Assembly: GCF_040493455.1 (NCBI RefSeq)
Contig: NZ_JANFDA010000004.1
Location: 248,001-312,000, forward strand
Reading direction: 5' to 3'
Source of the DNA: Microcosmobacter sp040493455
Lineage (GTDB): Bacteria > Bacteroidota > Bacteroidia > Flavobacteriales > Flavobacteriaceae
Length of the DNA stretch: 64,000 nt
Positions 33,632 to 42,508 of this stretch are shown piece after piece (position 1 is the stretch's first letter; each line of letters opens with the position of its first letter). Position numbers and translations under genes: made by a program. The notes beneath the pieces were generated by a model. That model saw nothing but the letters and a program-made list of their open reading frames with translations, was not told the origin of the DNA and did not search any database.

Positions 33632-34759
33632 CTATTGACAAATTTCTCCCAGAAGCCATAGATAATCTTCTCTTCGTTTTACGAAGTCTTTATCCGAAAT
33701 ATCTATGATTTTTACGTTGAGCTCGGTCTGTTCCTTTAAGAATTCCAGATAACCTGCATTAATCTTGTCGAGGTAAGAATCTTCGATATGTTTCTCGTAA
33801 CTGCGACCTCGTTTCTTTATATTCTCTTGAAGGCGTTCTGTGTTTTGATATAAATACACGTACAACTCTGGCTTAGCAATGTCTTTATAGACTTGATAGA
33901 ATAGCTTTCTATACAATCTGAACTCATCTTCTGGTAAAGTGATTTTTGAAAATATCAATGATTTAAAGACATCATAATCACTAACGATAAACTCCTTGAA
34001 TAAATCGAACTGAGCTAAGTCATCACTAATCTGTTGATATCGATCTGCCAAAAACGACATCTCTAAAGTGAAGGCATAACGCTCTGGTTCTTTATAGAAC
34101 TTGGGCAAAAAAGGATTATCGGCAAATCGTTCTAGAATCAACTTGGCATTAAAATCGTTTGATATTTTGGTTGCCAGACTGGTTTTTCCTGCTCCAATAT
34201 TTCCTTCAATAGCAATGTAATTGTATTTGGAAAAATCGTACTGTTTGCTTGGATTCTTCAACCAAATATTCTGTGCTTCTAAATCGGTATCTACTTCACA
34301 TTCTGAAAGCAATTCACTTACAGATTTACCAAACACGGAATGTTCTACTCTTGCTGCAATATCGTTGAGCGGCTGTAATACGAATACGCGCTTGTGCGCT
34401 TCTGGATGTGGAACAATTAATGATTTTGTATCGATAATATCATCATTGTAAAAGATGATGTCCAGGTCTATTACTCTAGATTGATATCCTTCGTCCTTAG
34501 TTCGTTCCCTACCTAAATCTACCTCAATGGAAAGTAAATCTTTCATGAGTTTTTTAGGCTTAATATGCGTTTCAACACCTATACAAATGTTTAGAAAATC
34601 ATCGCCTTCAAACCCAAATGCTTCAGACTTATAGACTTTAGAGATACTCTTTATAGTCCCAACATGGTTATGAATAGCATCTAAGGCATCTTGCAAGTTC
34701 TTAAACTTGTTTCCTTTGTTTGTACCGAGGGCAATATAAACATGGTTAGGTGTCTCCAT
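33632..34759 (-). CDS. folK: HPPK - deoxynucleoside kinase fusion protein
   Basis: 375 aa from ATG 34759 (a TTG four codons upstream is less likely). Residues about 1-155 are 6-hydroxymethyl-dihydropterin pyrophosphokinase: VYIALGTNKGNKFKNL, SRVIDLDIIFYNDDII, VPHPEAHKRVFVLQPL. From about residue 180 a deoxynucleoside kinase follows, with P-loop IEGNIGAGKTSLA, the ERFADNPFL motif and RGRSYEKHIEDSYL. The first part makes the folate pterin diphosphate; the second phosphorylates deoxynucleosides. Both domains look complete. This fusion is known in Bacteroidota and couples folate and DNA-precursor supply. Confidence 0.9.
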   Translation of the reverse strand: METPNHVYIALGTNKGNKFKNLQDALDAIHNHVGTIKSISKVYKSEAFGFEGDDFLNICIGVETHIKPKKLMKDLLSIEVDLGRERTKDEGYQSRVIDLDIIFYNDDIIDTKSLIVPHPEAHKRVFVLQPLNDIAARVEHSVFGKSVSELLSECEVDTDLEAQNIWLKNPSKQYDFSKYNYIAIEGNIGAGKTSLATKISNDFNAKLILERFADNPFLPKFYKEPERYAFTLEMSFLADRYQQISDDLAQFDLFKEFIVSDYDVFKSLIFSKITLPEDEFRLYRKLFYQVYKDIAKPELYVYLYQNTERLQENIKKRGRSYEKHIEDSYLDKINAGYLEFLKEQTELNVKIIDISDKDFVKRREDYLWLLGEICQ

Positions 34760-34831
34760 AAGCAAAGGCAAAATAATGAAAACAAATTTTAATCCTTTAT
34801 ATTTACAAGAGCGAATTATTCACAATTTTAG

Positions 34832-35536
34832 ATGACCGAAAAAGACAAGCTATTAGCGCAACGTATCTATTTGTTTCTGGGTGCTTTGTTTATTACCTCA
34901 TTGGTAGTTTCTAATCTTATATTTCAGAAATTTTTCTACTGGTATCCTTTCGACGCTAAAGTGTTTGATACTAAATTGTTCGAAATTTCGGTTGGTATTC
35001 TACCTTACCCAATTACGTTTTTGATTACTGACCTTATTAGTGAGATTTATGGTAAAAAGCGTGCTAACGATATTGTGGTTGCTGGGATTTTTGCTTCGTT
35101 TTTCTCAATGATTATCGTCTACGTTGCTAATGCTGCTCCTGCGACAGCTTGGTCGCCTGTGAATAATGATTTATTTTCTACTGTTTTTGGAGCTACTGCT
35201 ATTGCTGTGTTTGCTAGTATGATGGCGTACTTATTAGCACAGTTTATTGACATACAGATTTACCATTTCTGGAAACGACTAACCAAAGGAAAGCACTTAT
35301 GGTTGCGCAATAATTTTTCAACATTTTTATCTCAATTTGTAGATACGTTTACAGTACTTTTCTTGCTATGTTCTTTTGGAAAAATTGAATGGAACCTATT
35401 CACAGGCTTGCTTATTGCAGGGTTTTTATTCAAGGTATTAATCGCTGTTGTAGATACACCATTCTTGTATCTGGGTGTACATTTGTTCCGAAAGCGATTC
35501 AAATTAGGAATCAATGAGGAGATAAAACTCTTATAA
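34832..35536 (+). CDS. queuosine precursor transporter (YhhQ/VUT family)
   Basis: 234 aa with about six membrane helices. Seen: ALFITSLVVSNLIFQKFFYW, ISVGILPYPITFLITDLISEIYGKKRAND and SQFVDTFTVLFLLCSFG, the standard motifs of the family that imports queuosine precursors for tRNA modification. No preQ1-type riboswitch is evident in the 72 bases upstream. Monocistronic by spacing. Confidence 0.9.
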   Translation: MTEKDKLLAQRIYLFLGALFITSLVVSNLIFQKFFYWYPFDAKVFDTKLFEISVGILPYPITFLITDLISEIYGKKRANDIVVAGIFASFFSMIIVYVANAAPATAWSPVNNDLFSTVFGATAIAVFASMMAYLLAQFIDIQIYHFWKRLTKGKHLWLRNNFSTFLSQFVDTFTVLFLLCSFGKIEWNLFTGLLIAGFLFKVLIAVVDTPFLYLGVHLFRKRFKLGINEEIKLL

Positions 35537-35609
35537 ATTTATCCTAAACTTTACCTGTAGTACAACTTTTCGTACGATTTTTGCGTATATATTCTCAAAT
35601 CTACTATTC

Positions 35610-38219
35610 ATGAAAAAGGTTTTTAAAGTTATAGGTATCCTATTACTTATCATTATTGCTTTATTGGCTGCTACGCCTTTAGTGCTAGAATCCAAAATTG
35701 ATGAGATCGTACAAGCTTATGCAGATGAAAACATCAATGCCAAAGTTGAGTTTGAAGACATTAATCTTAGTCTTTTAAAAAGCTTTCCAAAAGCTAGCGT
35801 CACTGTAGACAATTTAAAAATTACGAATTACGAACCTTTTCAAGGAGATACACTTGTTACTGCAACATCAATTAATCTGGAAATGCCAATTGGTGAGCTT
35901 TTAAAGTCCGAATCCGATGGACCTTTAGTAGTCAATGAAATTGCGCTCGATGGCGCTGTAGTAAATTTGAAAACCAACAAAGATGGCATCACAAACTATG
36001 ATATTCTTAAATCTGATGCTTCAGACAAAGAATCTTCAGAAGCTTCAAACAGTGGTGGTTTTGCTTTCGATATTGAAGATTATTCCATAAGCAATAGTGC
36101 ATTTTCGCTAAGTGATGAGACTAGTGGAAATACGATTCAAGTTACAGACCTTAACCATTCGGGTAAAGGGATATTTTCTGGAACAACTTCAGAATTAGAT
36201 ACTGATACCGAAGCCAAGATGACTCTTATAGTTGATAATACAGCTTACCTCAAAAACACAGCTATACAACTGGATGCTTTAATTGATTTAGATTTAGAAC
36301 AAAACAAATATACCTTCAAGGAAAACAAAGGGTTTATTAATCAGTTGCCTTTAGAGTTTAATGGCTATGTAAAACTGCTAGAAGATGCTCAAGAAATCGA
36401 TATTACTTTTGAAAATCCTGAGTCTTCTTTTAAAGATTTTCTCGCAGTAATCCCAGAAGCTTATTCTAAAGATCTCGACGATGTACAAACCTCAGGAGAC
36501 TTCAAAGTAAAAGGTCTCATAAAAGGTATAGCTTCAGATGCAACCATTCCAAATCTAGATATCAATGTTGTCTCTAATAATGCGTCGTTTAAATATCCTG
36601 ATTTGCCAAAACAAGTGGAAAACATTTTGATCAATGCTTCAATAAAAAACGATAATGGTAAGGCTGATGACACCTACGTCAACATCGATAAACTCAACTT
36701 TAAGATCGACGATGATGTCTTCAAATCTTCTGCGACTTTAAGACAACTCACCAGTAACATGCTTGTCAATGCCAATGTGGATGGCACACTAAATCTGGCT
36801 AATATTTCCAAAGCATATCCTGTTGAATTAGAAAATGAATTGAGTGGTATCCTCAAAGGAAAACTCAATACGTCTTTTGACATGAATGCCATTGAAACCA
36901 ATGCTTACAAGCGCATTAAAAATACTGGTAATGTAAGCATCACTGATTTTGTGTTTTCATCTGAAGACATTGTGAATCCTATTTCTATATCAAAAGCTGA
37001 TATCGCTTTTAAACCTACTAAAGTCTCACTAGAAAGTTTTGACGCTACTACGGGAACGTCTGATTTAAAAGCTACGGGTAGTATTGATAATTTGCTTGGT
37101 TTCTTATTGAGTGATAAAAACCTAAAAGGTAATTTTAATGTGAATTCGGATCAGTTCGTGGTAAGTGATTTTATGGTTGAAGATGAATCGGTTTCAGAAG
37201 ACAATAAAACAACTTCGGATAGTGAATCCCTTAAAATCCCTGACTTTTTAGATTGTAGTATTAATGCTAATGCCAAGACGGTAGTGTATGATAACTTGAA
37301 GCTGAACAATGTTAAGGGGCAACTCATCATCAAAGACCAAAAAGCGGATTTAAAAAATATGACTTCAGATATTTTTGATGGGAAGCTGGCTATTGCTGGT
37401 AATGTTTCCACAAAAGAGGCAACACCAACCTTCAATATGAATCTTGGTGTCGATAAATTTGATATTGCAAAATCTTTTAAAGGCTTAGAGTTATTACAAA
37501 ATCTGGCTCCGATTGCTAAATCCTTACAAGGAAAGTTGAACACTACGATTAATCTGAAGGGAAAATTAGACGAAACCTTTTCGCCAAATCTCACTACTGT
37601 TTCCGGAAATGCTTTGGCAGAAGTATTAACCTCAACCATAAATCCATTACAAGGTGACGTGCTGGAAAAACTTGGAGGTGCTTTAAACTTTATAGATTTT
37701 AAGAAACTAGACTTAAAGGACTTGAAAACCAAACTAGAATTTAAGGATGGTCAGGTTAGTGTAAAACCTTTCAAGCTAAAGTATGATGATATTGATATTG
37801 AGATTTCGGGCTCTCATGGTTTCGACAAAAGCATGAATTATAGTGCAGTATTTCAAGTACCTGCTAAGTACTTGGGTAATGATGTTAATGGGTTATTATC
37901 ACAGATTAATGATGATTCCCTAAAAGAACTTACTGTTCCTGTAACAGCAACAATAGGTGGTAGTTTTGCTCAACCTACTGTATCGACAGACCTTACTTCG
38001 GCTGTTTCTGCCCTTGGTGAACAACTTGTAGAAATTCAGAAGCAAAAACTTTTAAACCAAGGTAAAGACAAACTCAACGACTTGCTTGGAGGTGCACTTG
38101 GCACTGAAAAAGAGACAGATTCAACCAAAACTGACACTGGTAATGTTGTAAAAGATGTTCTTGGTGGTTTACTTGGCGGAAAGAAGAAAAAGACAAAAAA
38201 AGATTCGGTGAATAATTAA
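35610..38219 (+). CDS. AsmA-family protein
   Basis: 869 aa. A single N-terminal membrane helix (FKVIGILLLIIIALLAATPLVL) then a long beta-rich periplasmic body: the AsmA N-terminal motif LSLLKSFPKASVTVDNLKI (about residues 52-72), repeated strand units, and the AsmA C-terminal domain about residues 560-780. The tail is Gly/Lys-rich (LGGLLGGKKKKTKK). AsmA-like proteins are thought to form bridges for phospholipid movement between membranes. Its role here is inferred from family. No adjacent partner. Confidence 0.88.
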   Translation: MKKVFKVIGILLLIIIALLAATPLVLESKIDEIVQAYADENINAKVEFEDINLSLLKSFPKASVTVDNLKITNYEPFQGDTLVTATSINLEMPIGELLKSESDGPLVVNEIALDGAVVNLKTNKDGITNYDILKSDASDKESSEASNSGGFAFDIEDYSISNSAFSLSDETSGNTIQVTDLNHSGKGIFSGTTSELDTDTEAKMTLIVDNTAYLKNTAIQLDALIDLDLEQNKYTFKENKGFINQLPLEFNGYVKLLEDAQEIDITFENPESSFKDFLAVIPEAYSKDLDDVQTSGDFKVKGLIKGIASDATIPNLDINVVSNNASFKYPDLPKQVENILINASIKNDNGKADDTYVNIDKLNFKIDDDVFKSSATLRQLTSNMLVNANVDGTLNLANISKAYPVELENELSGILKGKLNTSFDMNAIETNAYKRIKNTGNVSITDFVFSSEDIVNPISISKADIAFKPTKVSLESFDATTGTSDLKATGSIDNLLGFLLSDKNLKGNFNVNSDQFVVSDFMVEDESVSEDNKTTSDSESLKIPDFLDCSINANAKTVVYDNLKLNNVKGQLIIKDQKADLKNMTSDIFDGKLAIAGNVSTKEATPTFNMNLGVDKFDIAKSFKGLELLQNLAPIAKSLQGKLNTTINLKGKLDETFSPNLTTVSGNALAEVLTSTINPLQGDVLEKLGGALNFIDFKKLDLKDLKTKLEFKDGQVSVKPFKLKYDDIDIEISGSHGFDKSMNYSAVFQVPAKYLGNDVNGLLSQINDDSLKELTVPVTATIGGSFAQPTVSTDLTSAVSALGEQLVEIQKQKLLNQGKDKLNDLLGGALGTEKETDSTKTDTGNVVKDVLGGLLGGKKKKTKKDSVNN

Positions 38220-38344
38220 ATAATTGAAGTGTTATAAGCTAGTCTCACTTTTTAGTTGTTTCTTTGTCCCATATTTTAGTTGAACTGTTGTTCAGACTTT
38301 TCGGTTTTTAAAGCCATAACTTCTGTACCTTGTATTTAACTAAT

Positions 38345-38393
38345 CCCTTACAATATTTAATAATTTAAAACCAACTGATAGTAAGGGTCAGTT
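38345..38393 (+). promoter_or_regulatory. structured leader of rpsU (pseudoknot or two alternative hairpins)
   Basis: AACTGA (38373-38378) pairs with TCAGTT (38388-38393). The loop contains GTAAGGG (38381-38387), which is fully complementary to CCCTTAC at 38345-38351. The strand order fits an H-type pseudoknot or a switch between two structures, and the paired segment contains the only purine-rich, SD-like stretch before the start codon at 38408. Confidence 0.5.
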
Positions 38394-38407
38394 AAACAAT
38401 TACATCT

Positions 38408-38602
38408 ATGATCATTATTAATGTAAAAGAAGGCGAAAGCATTGAAAGAGCTCTAAAACGTTACAAACGTAAGCACAGAAACGTGCAGACGATGAACAAT
38501 ATTAGAGAGAGAAAGCAGTTCACCAAAAAATCTGTAAAGCGTAGACGCGAAATACAAAAAGCGGCTTACATCCAAAAGCTTAGAGACCAAGAAAATATTT
38601 AA
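38408..38602 (+). CDS. rpsU: 30S ribosomal protein S21
   Basis: 64 aa, the usual length for bS21. Seen: the N-terminal VKEGESIERALKRYKRK and the basic RKQFTKKSVKRRREIQKA. It binds the 30S subunit near the 3' end of 16S rRNA; in Bacteroidota it has been linked to masking of the anti-Shine-Dalgarno. The 14 bases directly before the ATG hold no SD, and a structured leader lies further upstream. Confidence 0.95.
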   Translation: MIIINVKEGESIERALKRYKRKHRNVQTMNNIRERKQFTKKSVKRRREIQKAAYIQKLRDQENI

Positions 38603-38650
38603 TATTCTTTAACACCTCTTTTGTAAGCAATTGTAGTTCTCCACTACAAA

Positions 38651-39286
38651 ATGCTTATGATTGTCATCTACTTACTTGTTGGAATTTTTGCAGCTATCAT
38701 AGGTGCCTTACCTCTTGGTGCATCTAATGTTGCTGTTATCAATACAACTATAAAGCAAAACGCCAAGCAAGCTTTCAAAATTGCCATTGCCGCTGGTATT
38801 GCTGAAGTCATTCTATCTTATTATGCGTTGCATTGCAATATGGTAGTTCGCGATTTTTTTAATGAAAATCTTTGGATACAGATTGTTATTGCTATAGTAC
38901 TTTTCGGAATTGGTTTATTCTTGTTCTTTAATAAAAAGTTGACTAAACCAAAATCAAATAAAACATTAAAAATCACCAAATCAAAGTATGCTACAGGTTT
39001 TGTATTGGGATTACTCAATCCACCAGTTTTAATTTATTGGGTGATTGCTTATGGGATTATTAATAACAATGACCTTATGTTGTCTCTACAGTCTTCGCTT
39101 TCAGTCTTATTCCTGTTTTTCTTTGGTGTCTATGTCGGAAAGCTTCTAACGCTTTTCTTCTACAGTCGTTTTAGTACTGTCATTAAAAACAAAGTTCAGA
39201 ACATTAATCTCATCGTTAACAAACTAACAGGTGTCTTATTTGTAATTATTGCTTTAGTGCAAGCTGTGAAGTTGTATTATGTATAG
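38651..39286 (+). CDS. LysE-family translocator
   Basis: 211 aa with about six hydrophobic segments, including YLLVGIFAAIIGALPLGASNVAVINTTIKQ (N-terminal LysE motif), a short cytoplasmic Lys-rich loop (KKLTKPKSNKTLKITKSK), and GFVLGLLNPPVLIYWVIAYG. LysE-type proteins export amino acids or related metabolites; the substrate is unknown. It is 48 bases after rpsU, so co-transcription is possible. Confidence 0.87.
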   Translation: MLMIVIYLLVGIFAAIIGALPLGASNVAVINTTIKQNAKQAFKIAIAAGIAEVILSYYALHCNMVVRDFFNENLWIQIVIAIVLFGIGLFLFFNKKLTKPKSNKTLKITKSKYATGFVLGLLNPPVLIYWVIAYGIINNNDLMLSLQSSLSVLFLFFFGVYVGKLLTLFFYSRFSTVIKNKVQNINLIVNKLTGVLFVIIALVQAVKLYYV

Positions 39287-39289
39287 ACT

Positions 39290-39325
39290 AAAAAAACAGT
39301 AATCTTTAATTAAAGGTCACTGTTT
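39290..39325 (-). terminator. terminator of the minus-strand lipoprotein gene
   Basis: AAACAGT (39294-39300) pairs with ACTGTTT (39319-39325), and inside it the palindrome CTTTAATTAAAG (39304-39315). On the minus strand the hairpin ends in a T run from the A tract at 39290-39296. It may also stop plus-strand transcription from the LysE gene. Confidence 0.65.
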
Positions 39326-39362
39326 GGATATTCTTTGATGCAAATTATTAAGCCCTACCTGT

Positions 39363-39812
39363 TTAATTTCCATACATTTTATTATACTTTTCTTTGTCAT
39401 AGAAATCTATCTCATCTATTATCATTTTATGGAATTCTTCGTCATCTTCCATTACTGTTCCATTTAAGAAAATGCCCCTGAATTCACCAATACAAAGAGT
39501 ATCAATGTTTCCATCTTTATAATTTATAAGCATGAACACTCTACTATCTACAGTCAGATCTTGATTAGAAATAATTAGTCTTTTTATTTGATAATCAAAA
39601 TTCTTTAAGAACTTTTTGTTGTGCAAAGTCTTTTTTCTGATATTCTCCCCTTCTTCAAACAAATAATCAACACAGAAAGATGGATAAGGAGTTGAAATTC
39701 CAGGATTTCTATAATAAACTTTTATTGAATTAATATTATTAGAATCGCAGGATAAAATTATTGTTGCCAACAACATTAATACGCTTGACCTCATAAAATT
39801 CATATGTTGCAT
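39363..39812 (-). CDS. small lipoprotein of unknown function
   Basis: Up to 149 aa; three in-frame ATGs (39812, 39803, 39794) precede the signal, and the last one (MRSSVLMLLATIILSC) gives the best lipoprotein signal, with its Cys followed by DSNN. The mature part is about 130 residues, mixed beta strands and helices, with two Cys (SFCVDYL, TLCIGEF). No known domain. Stands alone; a terminator follows it. Confidence 0.72.
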   Translation of the reverse strand: MQHMNFMRSSVLMLLATIILSCDSNNINSIKVYYRNPGISTPYPSFCVDYLFEEGENIRKKTLHNKKFLKNFDYQIKRLIISNQDLTVDSRVFMLINYKDGNIDTLCIGEFRGIFLNGTVMEDDEEFHKMIIDEIDFYDKEKYNKMYGN

Positions 39813-40006
39813 GTTCTTCTTATTAACTCAATAATGCCGATTGGCAATCCATTCATTCAATGGTTTGAGTTTATCTAATCGATTACATTACTACGATTAA
39901 ATGTTTGGTTTATTGTAATTTTTAAGAAGAAACAAATAATTAGAAAATGTAAGGAAGTATTTAAAAATATCCTTAGATATATTTTCATTCAACTTTTATA
40001 AAGGAC

Positions 40007-40801
40007 TTAAATCACAGTAATACTCACCACCAGACCTTCATTAGCTCTGATGTTAAATACAGTATCATCTTCAAAAATGAAGTATTGCCCTTTTACACCA
40101 ACTAATTTCCCTGTGTAGCTTTGCTCCTTTTTAATATTCAAGGACTTAGGTTTTTCAGGATACTTAGAGACCGGGAATTCGAGATGGGTCTCTGTACTGT
40201 TATCTATAAAGTAGTTTTTAACTTCTTCGGGAATAAAATCTTTTAATTTTTGTTGCCATTCCGCAAGGTCTGCATCTTCAATCTCATTCTTAAGCATTTT
40301 TCGCCAGTTAGTCTTATCACTGACTTGGTCTTTAAGAGCAACTTCAGTAATTCCGGCCAAGTAACGATTTGGTACTTCAACAATTTCTATGGCTTCGTGA
40401 GCGCCTTGATCTATCCAACGTGTAGGTACTTGGGTCTTTCTGGTTACACCAACCTTAACATTACTCGAGTTAGCTAAATACACAATATGCGGCTGCAATT
40501 GCACCTCTTTTTCATAAGCCAAATCCCGATCTTCTTTACCAAGGTGTGCGGTACTCAACTCTGGTCGCATAATCCACTCACCTGCTTGTGGCGCATCAAA
40601 AAAACAACTCTTACAAAATCCTTGTCTGTAAATTTCCTTATTCAGTCCACAACTCAAGCATTGATAACCAACAAACTCCATAGTAATGGTTTTATTGAGT
40701 AATTGATTAACATTGATAAAGTCATTTTCAAAAACAAGATAATACTGAATTGGTTCTAAGAATTCGGTTTGCATTTTAGTGAGAACACCTTGATACTTCA
40801 T
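40007..40801 (-). CDS. DUF2797 protein
   Basis: 264 aa. An N-terminal Cys cluster CLSCGLNKEIYRQGFCKSC (likely zinc site), then RPELSTAHLGKEDRD and HIVYLANSSNVKVGVTRKTQ.PTRWIDQGA, both diagnostic of DUF2797. Soluble, function unknown. It diverges from the GH3 gene with 42 bases between start codons, where TA-rich boxes for both strands could overlap. Confidence 0.9.
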   Translation of the reverse strand: MKYQGVLTKMQTEFLEPIQYYLVFENDFINVNQLLNKTITMEFVGYQCLSCGLNKEIYRQGFCKSCFFDAPQAGEWIMRPELSTAHLGKEDRDLAYEKEVQLQPHIVYLANSSNVKVGVTRKTQVPTRWIDQGAHEAIEIVEVPNRYLAGITEVALKDQVSDKTNWRKMLKNEIEDADLAEWQQKLKDFIPEEVKNYFIDNSTETHLEFPVSKYPEKPKSLNIKKEQSYTGKLVGVKGQYFIFEDDTVFNIRANEGLVVSITVI

Positions 40802-40843
40802 AAAGATTTTTATTATTTTAGGCGTTATAAAGATAGCTAATCC

Positions 40844-42373
40844 ATGCCAATTCCTTTAGTAAATTCTATTGCTTCTTGGTTTTTGAAAAAACGGTTTCAT
40901 CAAATCGAATTGTTTTTGAAATATCCTAACGAAGTACAGGAAGAATTACTCTTCAATTTGCTTGACACTGCCAAAGAAACAGAGTTGGGGAAGCTATACG
41001 ATTTTGAATCAATCTCTAGTTATGAGGCCTTCAAAAATCGAATTCCGGTGTCATCCTATGAAGATATTCAGCATCTTATTGAGCGCTCAAGAAAAGGAGA
41101 ACATAATATCTTTTGGCCAACGCCTATAAAATGGTTTGCTAAATCAAGCGGAACTACAAATGCAAAGAGCAAGTTCATTCCTGTTAGCGTCGAATCTTTG
41201 GAAGATTGTCATTATGCAGCTAGTAAGGATCTCCTTTGTATGTACCTAAACAACAATGAGGATTCGCAATTGTTTACAGGCAAAAGTTTACGCTTAGGCG
41301 GAAGCAAGGAACTATATATGGAGAATGGTACTGTGTTTGGAGACCTTTCGGCAATTCTCATAGACAATATGCCATTTTGGGCAGAATTCTCTAGTACACC
41401 AAGTAGTAAAGTCTCTTTGATGAGTGATTGGGAATATAAGATGCAAGCTATTGTAGACGAAACTATAAATGAAAATGTGACGAGTCTGGCTGGTGTACCA
41501 TCATGGATGCTGGTGCTTCTGAACAATGTTCTTGAGCATACGAACAAGAATAGTCTTTTTGAAATATGGCCAAATCTTGAAGTTTATTTTCACGGCGGTG
41601 TAAGCTTTACACCATACATGGATCAATACAAAGCTATACTTCCGAAGCAAGATTTTAAATATTATGAAATCTATAATGCTTCTGAAGGCTTTTTCGCTAT
41701 ACAAGATCAAAATAACTCAAGTGAATTATTATTGATGTTGGATTATGGAATCTTCTATGAATTTATTCCGATGGATACCTATGGCACTAAGAATGAAAAA
41801 GTAATCCCTCTTAGTGATGTTGAAGTTGGTAAAAACTATGCGGTTATCATTACGACTAATGCTGGTTTGCTTCGTTATAAGATTGGAGATACCATACGTT
41901 TTACCTCAACCAAACCTTATAGAATTAAAGTTACAGGTCGTACAAAGCATCATATCAATGTGTTTGGTGAAGAGCTTATTATCGAAAATGCTGAAGATGC
42001 GTTAAAGACAGTATGCAAATCCACTAAGGCTGAAATTATCGATTTTACTGCTGCCCCAATTTTTATGGAAGGTAAATCTAAAGGCGCTCATGAGTGGCTA
42101 ATTGAGTTTAAAACACCTCCTGAAAACCAAGAACAGTTCAATGACCTTTTCGATAAAACGCTTCAATCCTTAAACTCCGATTATGAAGCAAAACGCTACA
42201 ACAATATGACTTTGAATAAACCTAAAGTTAATGTTGCGCGGCAAGATCTATTCTATGATTGGCTAAAGATTAATGACAAGCTTGGTGGACAGCACAAGGT
42301 ACCAAGATTGTCGAATACCAGAGACTATTTAAACGAGCTTCTTGCATTGAATGGAGCTCCAGTTCATCGATAA
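40844..42373 (+). CDS. GH3-family acyl-adenylate/amide synthetase-like protein
   Basis: 509 aa, full length for bacterial GH3 auxin-responsive-promoter family proteins. Seen: WFAKSSGTTNAKSKFIPVS (ATP-binding motif, about residues 96-115), YNASEGFFAIQD, NAGLLRYKIGDTIRF (adenylate motif) and VTGRTKHHINVFGEEL. These enzymes activate a carboxylate as adenylate and conjugate it to an amine; the bacterial substrate is unknown. No adjacent thiolation domain gene. Confidence 0.9.
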   Translation: MPIPLVNSIASWFLKKRFHQIELFLKYPNEVQEELLFNLLDTAKETELGKLYDFESISSYEAFKNRIPVSSYEDIQHLIERSRKGEHNIFWPTPIKWFAKSSGTTNAKSKFIPVSVESLEDCHYAASKDLLCMYLNNNEDSQLFTGKSLRLGGSKELYMENGTVFGDLSAILIDNMPFWAEFSSTPSSKVSLMSDWEYKMQAIVDETINENVTSLAGVPSWMLVLLNNVLEHTNKNSLFEIWPNLEVYFHGGVSFTPYMDQYKAILPKQDFKYYEIYNASEGFFAIQDQNNSSELLLMLDYGIFYEFIPMDTYGTKNEKVIPLSDVEVGKNYAVIITTNAGLLRYKIGDTIRFTSTKPYRIKVTGRTKHHINVFGEELIIENAEDALKTVCKSTKAEIIDFTAAPIFMEGKSKGAHEWLIEFKTPPENQEQFNDLFDKTLQSLNSDYEAKRYNNMTLNKPKVNVARQDLFYDWLKINDKLGGQHKVPRLSNTRDYLNELLALNGAPVHR

Positions 42374-42508
42374 AAGTTTACAAATTCTATTTTTCGTCGG
42401 ATTTTTCTTATCTTCGTCTAGAAAAGTTTACGAAAAAGTGATGTTATATTAACTCTTCTGTAACTTTAAGGAAAAATAATTAGATAATTAATCCAAACCC
42501 CTCGGATC

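Noticed and set aside
34760..34831. A preQ1 riboswitch before the queuosine precursor transporter
   Set aside because: The short AT-rich gap contains no C-rich loop or A-rich tail pattern of that class.
37151..37732. A 193-codon open frame on the minus strand inside the AsmA gene
   Set aside because: It lies fully antisense to a well-supported gene, has no recognisable domain or signal, and its composition (Ser/Phe/Lys-rich) is what the opposite strand of an AT-rich gene produces.
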